Shown: positions 16,856-26,043, numbered from the stretch's first letter. The stretch is DNA of 64,000 nucleotides from Burkholderia sp. BCC1644 (GCF_902833225.1 NZ_CADFEI010000001.1:1-64000), one strand, 5' to 3'. Made by a program: numbers and translations. The notes: a model not told the origin generated them from the sequence alone.

Positions 16856-17377
16856 TCAAGGCTGCGGTTCGGGTTGCGCGGCCGCCGCGTTGCCCGCCGC
16901 AACCGGCGCGGGCGTCTGCCACTGCACGACGATCATCCCCGCGAAGATCAGCGCGACGCCCGCGATGCGGCCGGGTGTCGCGAGCCGCTGCGCGAGCCCC
17001 ATCAACCCGTAGTGGTCGATCAGCAGCGACGCGAGCACCTGCCCGGCGACGACGCAGACGATGAAGGTCGTCGCGCCGAGCCGCGGCGTCAGGATCAGTG
17101 CGAGCGTGATGTAGATCACGCCCGCGAGGCCGCCGAGCCACATCCACAGCGGGCGCTGCAGCGCGTCGCCGATCAGCGGCGCGTTCGCACGCGTCGCCAG
17201 CAGCACCGGCAGCACCGCGAGCAGGCTGACCGTCAGCGACGCGACGCTGGCCCATAGCGGGTGGCCGAGCGCGCGCCCGAGCGCGGCATTGCTGCCGCCT
17301 TGCAGCGGCACGAGCGCGCCGGCGACGAACGCCGCGACGGCGAGCGGAAGGGTGGCGAAGGAAAGCGGAGTCGTCAT
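16856..17377 (-). CDS. DMT-superfamily transporter (YdcZ/DUF606 type)
   Basis: A 173-residue protein with five hydrophobic segments, the size and motif pattern of YdcZ/DUF606 proteins (AFVAGALVPLQGGSNAALGRALGHPLWAS, HYGLMGL). These are small members of the drug/metabolite transporter superfamily with largely unknown substrates. It converges on the CheY-like gene and is divergent from a LysR regulator 90 bp away, the usual arrangement for a regulator and its target. The start at 17377 was chosen because the hydrophobic family core begins right after it; upstream in-frame codons are not conserved-looking. Confidence 0.8.
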   Translation of the reverse strand: MTTPLSFATLPLAVAAFVAGALVPLQGGSNAALGRALGHPLWASVASLTVSLLAVLPVLLATRANAPLIGDALQRPLWMWLGGLAGVIYITLALILTPRLGATTFIVCVVAGQVLASLLIDHYGLMGLAQRLATPGRIAGVALIFAGMIVVQWQTPAPVAAGNAAAAQPEPQP

Positions 17378-17467
17378 CTTGGTCGGTCTTGAAAGGGTGT
17401 CGAAAAGATTGTCATCCATTAAGATGGCGAATGGAAATTCGTCTTTCGGATGCTTCATATTCGTGCC

Positions 17468-18373
17468 ATGAATAATCTCGCCCGCATTGACCTGAACCTG
17501 CTCGTCACGCTGCATGTGTTGCTGAGCGAACATCACATCTCGCGCGCGGCGCTCCGGCTGCACCGGAGCCAACCGGCCGTGAGCCATGCGCTCGCGCGGC
17601 TGCGCGAGATCTTCGGCGATCCGCTGCTCGTGCGGCGCGCGGGCCGGCTCGAGCTGACCGCGCGCGCGAACGAACTGGTCGAGCCGCTGAACGACGTCCT
17701 CGGGCGGCTCGGCGCGCTGATCGAGCCGCCGGCTTTCGATCCATCGGCGGCCACACGGGTCTTTCGGATCGCGATGTCCGACTACGGTGCGCGGATCGTG
17801 CTGCCCGCGCTCGTGAAGACGCTGCGCGCCGACGCGCCGGGCATCGAGTTGATCGTGTCGCAGGCCACGCGCGAGGCGATGCGGATGCAACTGATGGACG
17901 GCGAGGTCGATCTCGCGCTCGGCGTGCTGCCTGCATTGCAGCGCGACCTGCATGCCCAGCCGCTGTTCGTCGAGTCGTTCGCGTGCGTGGCCGACGCGAG
18001 CCGCCTGCCGCGCCGCGGCGAACTCGCGCTCGACGCGTGGCTCGCGCGGCCGCACGCACTCGTCGCGATGCGCGACGGGATGGACAACGAGGTCGATCGC
18101 GCGCTCGCGCGGCTGCGGCACGAGCGGCACATCGCGGTGATCCTGCCGTTCTGGGGTGTCGCGAACGACCTGATCGCGGGCACCGATCTCGTGCTGACCG
18201 TCGCGCGCCGCAATCTCGATCGCGTGCGCGACGACGCGCGGCTGCGCGTGTTCGACCCGCCGTTCCCGATCGATTCGTTCGAGTTCGCGCAACACTGGCA
18301 TGAACGCCGGCACGGCGACGCCGCACACATCTGGCTGCGCCAGACGATCGCGCGCGTCGCAAGCGGCGGGTAG
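17468..18373 (+). CDS. LysR-family regulator divergent from the YdcZ transporter
   Basis: A 301-residue LysR regulator. The N-terminal winged helix (IDLNLLVTLHVLLSEHHISR, SQPAVSHALARLREIFGDPLL) is of the NodD/LinR-like group, followed by a substrate-binding domain (FRIAMSDYGARIVLPALV). ATG 17468 was preferred over an upstream ATG at 17450 because family members begin with the LARIDLNLL block. It presumably controls the transporter gene 90 bp away. The effector is unknown. Confidence 0.9.
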   Translation: MNNLARIDLNLLVTLHVLLSEHHISRAALRLHRSQPAVSHALARLREIFGDPLLVRRAGRLELTARANELVEPLNDVLGRLGALIEPPAFDPSAATRVFRIAMSDYGARIVLPALVKTLRADAPGIELIVSQATREAMRMQLMDGEVDLALGVLPALQRDLHAQPLFVESFACVADASRLPRRGELALDAWLARPHALVAMRDGMDNEVDRALARLRHERHIAVILPFWGVANDLIAGTDLVLTVARRNLDRVRDDARLRVFDPPFPIDSFEFAQHWHERRHGDAAHIWLRQTIARVASGG

Positions 18374-18396
18374 TGGCGGGTAGCGGCGGGTAGCGG
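18364..18396 (+). repeat. Short 10-bp tandem repeat across the LysR stop codon
   Basis: Three near-identical copies of a 10-bp unit (GGCGGGTAGY) run through the end of the LysR gene; the TAG of the first copy is its stop codon. Because the unit is not a multiple of three, gain or loss of a copy would not extend the protein. Confidence 0.7.
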
Positions 18397-18533
18397 CGTC
18401 GCATGGCCGGCGGCGCTCGCAATTTACAGCGCACGATGATGTCCGTATCCTGCCGGATGCCGAGGGCGGCGTGCCTGCGCGTCATACGCAGCACGCCCGG
18501 CATCCACAACAATCAGGAACGGGATACCTTCCA

Positions 18534-19118
18534 ATGAAAATCAAGATCGATCGGGCGACGCTCGTGCGCGGCGCATGCGTGACGCTGGCGGCTGCGCTGA
18601 TGGGCGGATGTGCAGACACCGGACAGCAGAATGCACCGCAGGCTGCCGCCGGCAGCGGTTCGTCCTATACGTGCAACCCTACGCAGGTCGACGGGCAGGC
18701 AACGGCCGGAAAGGGCGTCAACGGGTGCTATTTCGTGCTGCACGATCCCGCGACGAAACAGGCGCTGCCGAACACGCACTATGCGTTTGCGCTTTACACG
18801 AGCGCGGCCCAGGACAGCCGGGAGCTCGAAGTCGAAGGCACGACCGACGCACAGGGGCGCACGGTCTACATGCGTTCCGCCGCGCCGATCGATGCGGCGC
18901 GCATGATACTCGTGCGCATGATCGGCGATGGCCCGACCGGGCGTATCCCGGTGCTGGTCCGGCCGACCGACGGCAAGCGCATTCCGTTCGCGCAATACAA
19001 GATCACGGGCTGCAACGGCCCGTACGAAGGCATGACCGACGAAACGGGGCGCGGCGTGATGTACCGCTGCAAGGCGCAATCGAAGATCGACGTGTCGTTC
19101 TATCAGTCGCGTCCGTGA
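18534..19118 (+). CDS. Unknown lipoprotein
   Basis: A 194-residue protein with a lipoprotein signal: basic start, hydrophobic core and lipobox LMGGC with Cys26 as the predicted lipidated residue. The mature part has four further Cys (CNPTQV, NGCYFVL, GCNGPY, YRCKAQ) and a central beta-rich region with repeated TDAQGRT/TDETGRG turns resembling small Ig-like or carboxypeptidase-regulatory folds. No named family was recognised. It is followed 10 bp later by the DUF3592 gene, so the two are probably cotranscribed. The 160-bp upstream gap has no clear promoter. Confidence 0.75.
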   Translation: MKIKIDRATLVRGACVTLAAALMGGCADTGQQNAPQAAAGSGSSYTCNPTQVDGQATAGKGVNGCYFVLHDPATKQALPNTHYAFALYTSAAQDSRELEVEGTTDAQGRTVYMRSAAPIDAARMILVRMIGDGPTGRIPVLVRPTDGKRIPFAQYKITGCNGPYEGMTDETGRGVMYRCKAQSKIDVSFYQSRP

Positions 19119-19128
19119 GGCGAGCGAG

Positions 19129-19587
19129 ATGGCGTCCGAATCCGGCCGCACCGCGGCGCAGCGCATGGAGACGCTGTTCGCGAAAGGCGTCCTCTTTACC
19201 TTGGTCGGCGCGGGCTTGCTGACCGGTGTCGCGCTGTATGCGCAGTCGACGCGCGAATTTCTGCGGACGTCGGTCGTCGTGCCGGGCCGCGTCGTCAAGC
19301 TGAACGCAGGCCCGCATCACCCGGAGATCGCGTTCACGACGCTCGCGGGCGAGCACGTCGAGTATCCGCAGGGCGGTGAGGTCAGCGAGCAGGACGGCGC
19401 GACGGTCGAGGTCCGCTACGCGCCCGACGCGCCCGCGATGACCGCTCGGCTGAATACGTTCGGCGCGATCTGGGGCGACGTGCTGACCTTCGGTGTGATG
19501 GGTGCGGTGTTTTTCGGCGCGGGCGCCGGGCACCTGTGGTCGGGCGTGCGCATGTGGCGCAGCGCGCGCCAGCCGGCCGCGCGCTGA
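19129..19587 (+). CDS. DUF3592 membrane protein
   Basis: A 152-residue protein with two membrane helices (about 20-42 and 115-138) enclosing a beta-rich domain with the DUF3592 pattern VVVPGRVVKLNAG, YAPDAP and VEVRYAPDAPAMTARLNTFG. The function of the domain is unknown. It follows the lipoprotein gene by 10 bp and ends 12 bp before the end of the convergent LysR gene. Confidence 0.75.
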   Translation: MASESGRTAAQRMETLFAKGVLFTLVGAGLLTGVALYAQSTREFLRTSVVVPGRVVKLNAGPHHPEIAFTTLAGEHVEYPQGGEVSEQDGATVEVRYAPDAPAMTARLNTFGAIWGDVLTFGVMGAVFFGAGAGHLWSGVRMWRSARQPAAR

Positions 19588-19599
19588 CGCGGCGGCCCG

Positions 19600-20499
19600 C
19601 TATAGGGCGGCGGGCCCGGCGGTCGCGAATTCGTCGACCACGGCTTCGATCACGGCCTGCACGCGCGCGGTCTTGTAGAGATCGGCGTGGGCGACGAGCC
19701 ACACGTCGAAATGATTGCAGCGCCGCGCCATCAGACGCACCAGTTCCGGTTCGGCATCGGCGCGAAAGCACGGCAGCTCCGCAATGCCGAGCCCCGCCAG
19801 CGCGGCTTCCACCAGCATCATCGTCGACGATGTCTGGAACATCACGCGGCCGCGCGAAGTCGGTTCGCCGCACAGCGCGTCCCACATCGTCGGCACCACC
19901 GGCTGCTGGTACATCACCAGATCGTGTCCGTCGAACGCGCTACCCGCGACCGGTTCGCCGCGCTCGGCCAGGTAGCGGCGCGATGCGTAGATGCCCGTTT
20001 CGAGATGCCCGAGCCGCCTGACGATCAGGTCCGGCGATTCCGGCCGCAACGTGCGGATCGCGAGGTCGGCTTCGCGGCGCGTGAGGTTGGCGATTTCCGC
20101 CGACGTCACGCACACGACGTCGATGCCCGCATGCCTGCGCCGCAGGCGGGCGATCGCCGGCACCACGAAGCGCTTGCCGAGCGAGTCGGTCGTGGCGATG
20201 CGCACGGACCCGGCCAATTGCTCGTCGAGCCCCATCACGCGGCGCTCGATCGTGAGCGACGCCCGTTCCATCGTTTCGGCCGGCTCGAGCAGCGCTTCGC
20301 CGGCGGTCGTCAGCACATAGAGGGCCGGCGTGCGCAGAAACAGGCGGGCCGAGAGCTCGTCCTCGAGCGCGGCGATCCGGCGTCCCACCGTCGCCTGATC
20401 GACATTCAGCTGCGCCGCGGCGCCGCGCAGCGTGCCGGTGCGCGCCAGGGCGAGGAAGAAGCGGGCGTTGTCCCAGTTCATGCGGATCGATTGTGTCAT
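19600..20499 (-). CDS. LysR-family regulator of the adjacent MFS gene
   Basis: A 299-residue LysR protein. The DNA-binding region MNWDNARFFLALARTGTLRG, VDQATVGRRIAALEDEL is the variant HTH of the GcvA/PBP2_CrgA-like branch in which the usual Ser-Gln-Pro-Ala is replaced by Asp-Gln-Ala-Thr. A substrate-binding domain fills the rest. It is divergent from the MFS exporter gene with 117 bp between starts, so control of that exporter is likely. An internal Met at residue 7 is an equally plausible start. Confidence 0.88.
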   Translation of the reverse strand: MTQSIRMNWDNARFFLALARTGTLRGAAAQLNVDQATVGRRIAALEDELSARLFLRTPALYVLTTAGEALLEPAETMERASLTIERRVMGLDEQLAGSVRIATTDSLGKRFVVPAIARLRRRHAGIDVVCVTSAEIANLTRREADLAIRTLRPESPDLIVRRLGHLETGIYASRRYLAERGEPVAGSAFDGHDLVMYQQPVVPTMWDALCGEPTSRGRVMFQTSSTMMLVEAALAGLGIAELPCFRADAEPELVRLMARRCNHFDVWLVAHADLYKTARVQAVIEAVVDEFATAGPAAL

Positions 20500-20616
20500 C
20501 GGGCAAGCGGCGGCGGACGGGCAGGGGGATGCAGATCTGCATCAGGCAAATGCGAAATTATCACTTTTCTGCATCGCGCACCGTTCCTAGACTCCCGGCA
20601 TCTGCCTGGAGGTGTC

Positions 20617-22008
20617 ATGTCCGATTGCAATCCCGTTCCCGTTTCCGTTCCCCTGACGGCCGCGAGCCGCCCGACGGCGCGTGAGCAGCGCTTCACGCTG
20701 GCGCTGGTCGCGATCGGCATGTTCATGGCGGTCCTCGATTCGACGATCGTCAACGTGGCGCTGCCCGCGATGCGCACGAGCCTCGGCGCGACGGTCGCCG
20801 AACTCGCGTGGATCGTCGACGCCTATACGCTCAGCTTCGCCGCGCTGATCCTCGCGGGCGGCGCGCTGTCCGACCGGTTCGGCGCGAAGCATGTGTATCT
20901 CGCGGGGCTGGCGCTGTTCGTCGCCGCATCGGCGGCGTGCGGCGTCGCGTCGTCCGTGGCGATCCTCGTGGCCGCGCGCTTCGTGCAGGGCATGGGCGCC
21001 GCGCTCTTTTTGCCCGCGTCGCTCGCGGTCGTGCGCAGCACCTTCGACGTGCCGGCCGAGCGGGCACGGGCGATCGCGGTCTGGGCCGGCATCGCGTCGG
21101 TTGCGGTCGCGGTGGGGCCGGTGCTGGGCGGCATCCTCGTCGACGATTTCGGCTGGCGCAGCGCGTTCCTGATCAATGTGCCGACCGGCGCGGTCGCTTT
21201 TGCCGGGGCGGCCGTGCTCGTCGCGGCGTCGACCGCGCGGCATGCGCACCCGTTCGACTGGGCCGGCCAGGGTGTCGGTGCGGCGGCGCTCGGCGCGCTG
21301 TGTTTTGCGGTGATCGAATTGCCGACGCGCGGGCCGGGGGCGGCGGAAGTCCGCTGCGCGCTGCTGGCCGCCGCGTGCGCGGCAGCCGTGCTGGTCGTGG
21401 TCGAGCGGCGTGCGCGTCATCCGATGGTGCCGCTGGCGTGGTTTCGCAATCGCGTCTTCGTCGCGATGAACCTGATGGGCAGCCTCGTCTACGTCGGCTA
21501 CTTCGGGTTGCTGTTCGTGCTGAGCCTGTACCTGCACGGGCGCTTCGGCATGAGTGCGCGGCAGACCGGGATGACGCTGTTGCCGTTCGCGCTGAGCCTG
21601 TCGCTCGGCAACCTGCTGTCGGGAAAGCTGCATGACCGGGTGCGCCCGGTCACGCTGATGGCAAACGGTCTCGGGATGGCGGCGCTGGCCATTCCGGCGA
21701 TCGCCGTCGCGCTCACGCTGCGTGCGCCGTGGCCGGTGGTCTGGGCGGCCATGGCCGCGTTCGGCACCGGCACCGCGTTGTCGGTGGCGCCGATGATCGC
21801 GACCGTGCTCGAACAGGTGCCCGCGGATGCGGCCGGCGTGGCATCCGGTTTCCTCAATGCGGCGAGACAGGCCGGAAGCCTGTTCGGCGTGGCCATCGCC
21901 GGCGCCGCGACGATACTGTTGCCGGATCTGACCGACGCGCTGTGGGCGGTCGCGGCGCTCGGATGCGTCGCCTATGCGAGCGCCGCTTTTGCCGCACGGA
22001 CGGCATGA
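20617..22008 (+). CDS. MFS drug exporter, DHA2 (EmrB/QacA) type
   Basis: A 463-residue, largely hydrophobic protein with 14 predicted membrane helices. Motifs of the drug:H+ antiporter-2 group are clear: motif D1 LDSTIVNVALPAM in helix 1, motif A GGALSDRFGAKHVY between helices 2 and 3, and motif C-like GPVLGGILVDDFGWRSAFLINVP in helix 5. It should export small hydrophobic or cationic compounds. GGAGGTGTC precedes the ATG. It is divergent from a LysR regulator, a common inducible efflux arrangement. The substrate is unknown. Confidence 0.9.
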   Translation: MSDCNPVPVSVPLTAASRPTAREQRFTLALVAIGMFMAVLDSTIVNVALPAMRTSLGATVAELAWIVDAYTLSFAALILAGGALSDRFGAKHVYLAGLALFVAASAACGVASSVAILVAARFVQGMGAALFLPASLAVVRSTFDVPAERARAIAVWAGIASVAVAVGPVLGGILVDDFGWRSAFLINVPTGAVAFAGAAVLVAASTARHAHPFDWAGQGVGAAALGALCFAVIELPTRGPGAAEVRCALLAAACAAAVLVVVERRARHPMVPLAWFRNRVFVAMNLMGSLVYVGYFGLLFVLSLYLHGRFGMSARQTGMTLLPFALSLSLGNLLSGKLHDRVRPVTLMANGLGMAALAIPAIAVALTLRAPWPVVWAAMAAFGTGTALSVAPMIATVLEQVPADAAGVASGFLNAARQAGSLFGVAIAGAATILLPDLTDALWAVAALGCVAYASAAFAARTA

Positions 22009-22138
22009 CGCAACGCGCGTGACTGGACGCGACACGGAATGTGGAGGACCATTTCTTCGACCGGCCGCGAACGCGCGTCTGTGCCGGCCGCGCGTTTGTG
22101 CCGAAACGAATCCTGCCGCATTCGACGAGCGAAACACC

Positions 22139-22933
22139 ATGGAACCCGATCAAGAGACTGCCGAGCCGATCCTGCTGCGTGAAGATCACGACGGCGTCGT
22201 CACGCTGCGGTTGAATCGCCCGCAGCAATTCAATGCGTTGTCCGAGGCGATGCTCGCGAGCCTGCACGATGCGTTCGATACGCTGGCGGCCGATCCGCAC
22301 GTGCGCTGCGTGGTGCTGGCCGCCGAGGGCAAGGCATTCTGCGCGGGCCACGACCTGCGGCAGATGCGCGGCAAGCCCGACCTCGGCTACTACCGCACGC
22401 TGTTCGCGCAGTGCAGCCGCGTGATGCTCGCGATGCGCGCATTGCCGGTGCCGGTGATCGCGCGCGTGCAAGGCATCGCGACGGCGGCCGGCTGCCAGCT
22501 CGTTGCCGCATCCGACCTCGCGATCGCCGCCGATACCGCACGCTTCGCGGTATCGGGCATCAACGTCGGGCTGTTCTGCTCGACGCCGGCCGTTGCGCTG
22601 AGCCGCAACGTCACCGTGAAGCGCGCGTTCGACATGCTCGTGACCGGGCGCTTCGTCGATGCGGCGACGGCTGCCGCGTGGGGGCTCGTCAACGAGGCCG
22701 TGCCCGAGGACGCGCTCGACGCGGCCATCGCGCGCAAGGTGGCGGAGATCGTCGCGAAGAGCCCGGCCGCGGTGCGGTACGGCAAGCAGATGTTCTATCG
22801 CCAGCGCGAGTTGCCGCTCGATGAAGCCTATGCGTATGCGGGCGACGTGATGGCGCGCAACATGATGGAAGAGGATGCCGGCGAGGGGATCGACGCGTTC
22901 CTCGAAAAGCGGAAGCCGACATGGCGTTCGTAA
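22139..22933 (+). CDS. Enoyl-CoA hydratase/isomerase family protein
   Basis: A 264-residue crotonase-fold protein. The oxyanion-hole block KAFCAGHDLRQM and the second block VQGIATAAGCQLVAASDLAIAA are intact, and the C-terminal helices MFYRQRELPLDEAYAYAGDVM fit ECHDC3-like members. In the second catalytic block the residue following the GxxxGxG-like loop is Cys rather than the Glu used by true hydratases, and the other Glu position reads as a small residue, so classical hydratase activity is doubtful. It may act as an isomerase, hydrolase or decarboxylase. It is not obviously cotranscribed with its neighbours. Confidence 0.82.
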   Translation: MEPDQETAEPILLREDHDGVVTLRLNRPQQFNALSEAMLASLHDAFDTLAADPHVRCVVLAAEGKAFCAGHDLRQMRGKPDLGYYRTLFAQCSRVMLAMRALPVPVIARVQGIATAAGCQLVAASDLAIAADTARFAVSGINVGLFCSTPAVALSRNVTVKRAFDMLVTGRFVDAATAAAWGLVNEAVPEDALDAAIARKVAEIVAKSPAAVRYGKQMFYRQRELPLDEAYAYAGDVMARNMMEEDAGEGIDAFLEKRKPTWRS

Positions 22934-22964
22934 CGCGTTCCCGGTGAATTACGCACCGGCACGC

Positions 22965-23084
22965 CCGAATGCCGGAACGCCGGAATGCCGGAATGCCGGA
23001 ATGCCGGAATGCCGGAATGCCGGAATGCCGGAATGCCGGAATGCCGAAACGCCGAAACGCCGAAACGCCGAAACGCCGGCACGC
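22965..23084 (+). repeat. 8-bp tandem repeat tract (VNTR-like)
   Basis: About fifteen head-to-tail copies of an 8-bp unit: CCGAATGC and CGGAACGC once each, CGGAATGC eight times, CGAAACGC four times, then CGGCACGC. The change from one unit version to another in blocks points to slippage and spread. It lies between the convergent ends of the enoyl-CoA hydratase and alanine racemase genes and is not coding. Confidence 0.95.
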
Positions 23085-23088
23085 AAAC

Positions 23089-23107
23089 GGGCCGCCCGAG
23101 GCGGCCC
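23089..23107 (-). terminator. Probable terminator of the alanine racemase gene
   Basis: Perfect 8-bp hairpin GGGCCGCC / GGCGGCCC with a 3-nt loop, 31 bp past the alr stop on the minus strand and followed there by GTTTGCG, a weak T-run. Confidence 0.55.
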
Positions 23108-23138
23108 GCAGTCAACGCGGCAGGTGCATCGACGCCGA

Positions 23139-24260
23139 TCAGCGCCCGTAGCTCCCCGTGCGCAGCGCCGGCTGCACGGTCGACGCACCGGGCGGCACGA
23201 TCACGACCGGCACGCGGGGCGCGAGCGCGCACATCAGCTCGTAGCCGATCGTGCCGCTGGCTTCCGCGACATCGTCCACCTTCACCTGGTCACCCCACAG
23301 CTCGACGCTCGACCCGATGCCCGCGTTCGGGCACGGCGTCAGGTCGACGGTCAGCATGTCCATCGACACGCGGCCGACGATGCGCGTCATCACGCCGTCC
23401 ACCGCGATCGGCGTGCCGGTCGGCGCGTGGCGCGGATAGCCGTCCGCGTAACCGCACGCGACGACGCCGATCCGCATCGGCTGGTCGGCCGTGAAGCGGC
23501 GGCCGTAGCCGACGGTTTCTTCCGGCGACAGCGTCTGCACGCCGATGAGCTTGCTCGTCAGCGTCATCGCGGCCATCAGCGGCGTGTCGGCAATATGCCG
23601 TGACGCGCCCGTCGGCGATGCGCCGTACAGGATCGTGCCGGGCCGCACCCAGTCGCGGTGCGCGCGCGGATGCCACAGCACGGCCGCCGAATTCGACACC
23701 GAGCGCTCGCCCGGAATGCCGGCCGTGGTCGCGTCGAACTGGTCGAGCTGCCAGTCGACTTCGCCTTCGTCGGCGTTCGCGAAATGCATCATCAGCGTGA
23801 TCTTGCCGATCGACGGTGCGCTCGCCGCTCGCTCCCACGCCGCACGGAAAACGCCGGGGCGATAGCCGAGCCGGTTCATCCCGGAGTTCATCTTGAGCTG
23901 GATGTCGATCGGCTGTTGCGGCTTCGCGGCGATCAGCAGGTCGAGCTGCTCGTCGCAGTGCACGGTCACCGTCAGCCGGTGGCGATCGGCCAGTTCGACG
24001 TCGGCCGGCTCGAAGATGCCCTCGAGCAACAGCACGGGCTTGTCCCAGCCGAGTTCGCGCACGCGCACGGCTTCGTCGAGATCGAGCAGCCCGATGCCGT
24101 CGGCGGCCGCGAGGCCCGGGTAGATGCGCTCGATGCCGTGGCCGTACGCGTTGGCCTTGATCACGGCCCACACGCGCGATTGCGCGGCGGTGCGGCGGAT
24201 GAAGTCGAGGTTGTGGCGGATGGCGTCAGGGCGGATGTGGGCGACGATGGGACGGGGCAT
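23139..24260 (-). CDS. alr: Alanine racemase
   Basis: A 373-residue two-domain alanine racemase. The PLP lysine is K35 in [11 protein letters not shown]; the N-terminal TIM barrel continues through [13 protein letters not shown], and the C-terminal beta domain holds VGYGRRFTA with the second catalytic Tyr and the loop [11 protein letters not shown]. It interconverts L- and D-alanine for peptidoglycan. Length and motifs are normal. It is monocistronic, with the tandem repeat downstream and a 301-bp AT-rich gap upstream. Whether it is the biosynthetic or a catabolic racemase cannot be told without the rest of the genome; no D-amino-acid dehydrogenase is adjacent. Confidence 0.93.
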   Translation of the reverse strand: MPRPIVAHIRPDAIRHNLDFIRRTAAQSRVWAVIKANAYGHGIERIYPGLAAADGIGLLDLDEAVRVRELGWDKPVLLLEGIFEPADVELADRHRLTVTVHCDEQLDLLIAAKPQQPIDIQLKMNSGMNRLGYRPGVFRAAWERAASAPSIGKITLMMHFANADEGEVDWQLDQFDATTAGIPGERSVSNSAAVLWHPRAHRDWVRPGTILYGASPTGASRHIADTPLMAAMTLTSKLIGVQTLSPEETVGYGRRFTADQPMRIGVVACGYADGYPRHAPTGTPIAVDGVMTRIVGRVSMDMLTVDLTPCPNAGIGSSVELWGDQVKVDDVAEASGTIGYELMCALAPRVPVVIVPPGASTVQPALRTGSYGR

Positions 24261-24561
24261 GGGATGGCTCGGGTCGGATGTCGTTCGGCGCGCGGCGGCG
24301 CGGATTGAAACGGCGGTCTGGCGCGATAGTGCGTCAGGGTAGTGTTGAGCGCTATCTTATTGGTGTTCGACCAGTTTTAATTAACGTATTTGTCGACGAT
24401 TTGGTGGAAATTTTGGCGGTCACGCTGATCGGTCGCGGCCGCCCGCACCCGGTGCGGCCGAGTCTCCCGTCTAGAAAACCGGTGCGCGAACAGCGTGCTG
24501 CAATGCTAAGCTCTCGGCGATCTTGTCATTGATCAATGTAATCATAACGGAGGAGACTTTG
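24261..24561. promoter_or_regulatory. Divergent regulatory region between alr and the MAPEG gene
   Basis: A 301-bp gap with an AT-rich centre (about 24350-24420, including TTTTAATTAACG). A perfect 12-bp palindrome CATTGATCAATG is at 24527-24538, 24 bp before the MAPEG start, and GGAGGAGA at 24549-24556 is its ribosome site. No confident -10/-35 pair could be assigned to either gene. Confidence 0.55.
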
Positions 24562-24933
24562 ATGACGACGTCCCAGCTGTGCCTGTTCATCGTGGCGGTG
24601 TTGCCGTTCCCGATGACGTTCCTGGCCAAGGCCCGCAAGGGCTACGACAATCGCGCGCCGCGCGATTACCTGGCGAAGCTCGAAGGCTGGCGCGCCCGGG
24701 CCCAGGCTGTGCATCAGAATTCATGGGAAGCGCTTGCGCTGTTCACGGCCGCGCTGGTGGTGGCATGGCACAACGGCGCGAACGTGCATCGCGTCGATCA
24801 GCTTGCGATGGCGTTCGTCGCGATCCGCATCGTCTATGCGCTGATGTACCTGCTGAACTGGGCGTCGTTGCGTTCGCTGGTGTGGTTTGGCGGGATGGCG
24901 TGCGTCGTCGCGCTGTTCTTCGCTACGCCGTAA
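24562..24933 (+). CDS. MAPEG-family membrane protein
   Basis: A 123-residue protein with four hydrophobic helices and the MAPEG pattern: an N-terminal helix, AKARKGYDNRAPRDYLAKLEGWRARAQAVHQNSWEALALF, then two helices ending FVAIRIVYALMYLLNWASLRSLVWF. The RA..H.N..E segment is the family's glutathione-contact region. MAPEG proteins include microsomal glutathione transferases; the role of bacterial members is mostly unknown. An exceptionally strong GGAGGAGA ribosome site precedes the start. Confidence 0.85.
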   Translation: MTTSQLCLFIVAVLPFPMTFLAKARKGYDNRAPRDYLAKLEGWRARAQAVHQNSWEALALFTAALVVAWHNGANVHRVDQLAMAFVAIRIVYALMYLLNWASLRSLVWFGGMACVVALFFATP

Positions 24934-24976
24934 GCAGCCGGCAAGCGATGCGAGGCCGGCTTCACGTGCCGGCCCG

Positions 24977-25924
24977 TCAGGCGCCGCCCGCGCCCCGTGC
25001 GTGACTGTCGTTGGATGCGGGCGCAACCATCTTCGCGACGAACGGCGGCGCTTCCGCTTCGCTGCGCAGGAACGCGATCAACGGGTCGAGCAGCCGGTGC
25101 CGCGTCGACGGATGGCGGCGCAGCACGAAACACCACGACGCATCGCGTGCGAGGCCCGGCACCAGCGGCACCAGGCGCCCGCTGCGCAGTTCGGGTTCGA
25201 TCAGCGGCACGCGGCCGAGCGCGATGCCCGCACCGCCGACCGCCGCGCCGATCACCTGGCTGAAGCTGCTGTATCGGACGATCTTCGTTTCGAAATCGCC
25301 CGGCAAACCGAATTCCGACGTCCAGTTGCGCCAGTCGATCTCGGGGCTGTCCTCGTGCATTTCCTGCAGCAGCCGCGAGCGGCACACATGCCCCGATGCG
25401 TACGGAAACAGTTCGGGGCTGCAGACCGGAAACACGGTTTCCCGCAGCAGCACGTCGTCGTCGGCTCGCAGCCGGTGCGCGGGCACGTGCACGATCGCCA
25501 GATCGACGCCGCTTCGCGCGAAATCCGGTTCTTCGTCGAGGACGACGGCATGCAGCGGTGTTTCGGGATGAAGCGACGAGAATTCCGCGAGACGGCGCGC
25601 GAGCCACATCGACGAAAACGGCGCGTTGGCAGACACGGTCAGCCGTTGCGCGGTGCCGCGAATCTCGGCACACGCGTCGGTGAGACGCGACAGCGCATCG
25701 CTGACGGCCGGCAGCAGGCGCGCGCCGGCCGGCGTGAGGCCGATGCCGCCGAGCCCCGTGCTGCGTTCGAGCAGCCGCGCACCCAGCGATTCCTCGAGCG
25801 AGCGGATCTGGTGACTGACCGCGCTGGTCGACACGTTCAGCTCGACCGCTGCGCGCGCGAACCCGCCGAGGCGGACGGCCGCTTCGAAAGCACGCAGTGC
25901 GCTGAGGGGAGGAAGGTGCGACAT
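24977..25924 (-). CDS. LysR-family regulator (GcvA-like)
   Basis: A 315-residue LysR protein. The N-terminal LSALRAFEAAVRLGGFARAAVELNVSTSAVSHQIRSLEESLG is the GcvA/AmpR-type HTH and the rest a PBP2 effector domain. The C-terminal 20 residues are Ala/Gly rich. It is divergent from the large fused ABC exporter gene with 119 bp between starts, so it is a candidate regulator of that exporter. No effector can be named. Confidence 0.9.
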   Translation of the reverse strand: MSHLPPLSALRAFEAAVRLGGFARAAVELNVSTSAVSHQIRSLEESLGARLLERSTGLGGIGLTPAGARLLPAVSDALSRLTDACAEIRGTAQRLTVSANAPFSSMWLARRLAEFSSLHPETPLHAVVLDEEPDFARSGVDLAIVHVPAHRLRADDDVLLRETVFPVCSPELFPYASGHVCRSRLLQEMHEDSPEIDWRNWTSEFGLPGDFETKIVRYSSFSQVIGAAVGGAGIALGRVPLIEPELRSGRLVPLVPGLARDASWCFVLRRHPSTRHRLLDPLIAFLRSEAEAPPFVAKMVAPASNDSHARGAGGA

Positions 25925-25937
25925 GGCGGGTATTGTA

Positions 25938-25948
25938 GTTGACTCAAC
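25938..25948. promoter_or_regulatory. Short palindrome in the LysR/ABC intergenic region
   Basis: GTTGA-C-TCAAC, an 11-bp perfect interrupted palindrome, followed by a related half site CCGTTGAA at about 25951-25958. It lies 14 bp from the LysR start and could be a LysR-type binding site. Confidence 0.4.
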
Positions 25949-26043
25949 ACCCGTTGAAAAATCATCTTTTGCCGCGCGTGGACGGCGCGGGTAGCCTCGA
26001 TCCGGTCAAGAAAAAAGCAACGAATTACTGACTGGAGGGCAAC

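Noticed and set aside
22965..23084. Possible CRISPR array
   Set aside because: Units are contiguous 8-mers with no spacers and no cas genes in the window.
22875..23603. Open frames running through the 8-bp tandem repeat with AGMPECRN-like peptide repeats
   Set aside because: The repeat reads open in several frames because the unit lacks stops; none has a start with a ribosome site or codon bias.
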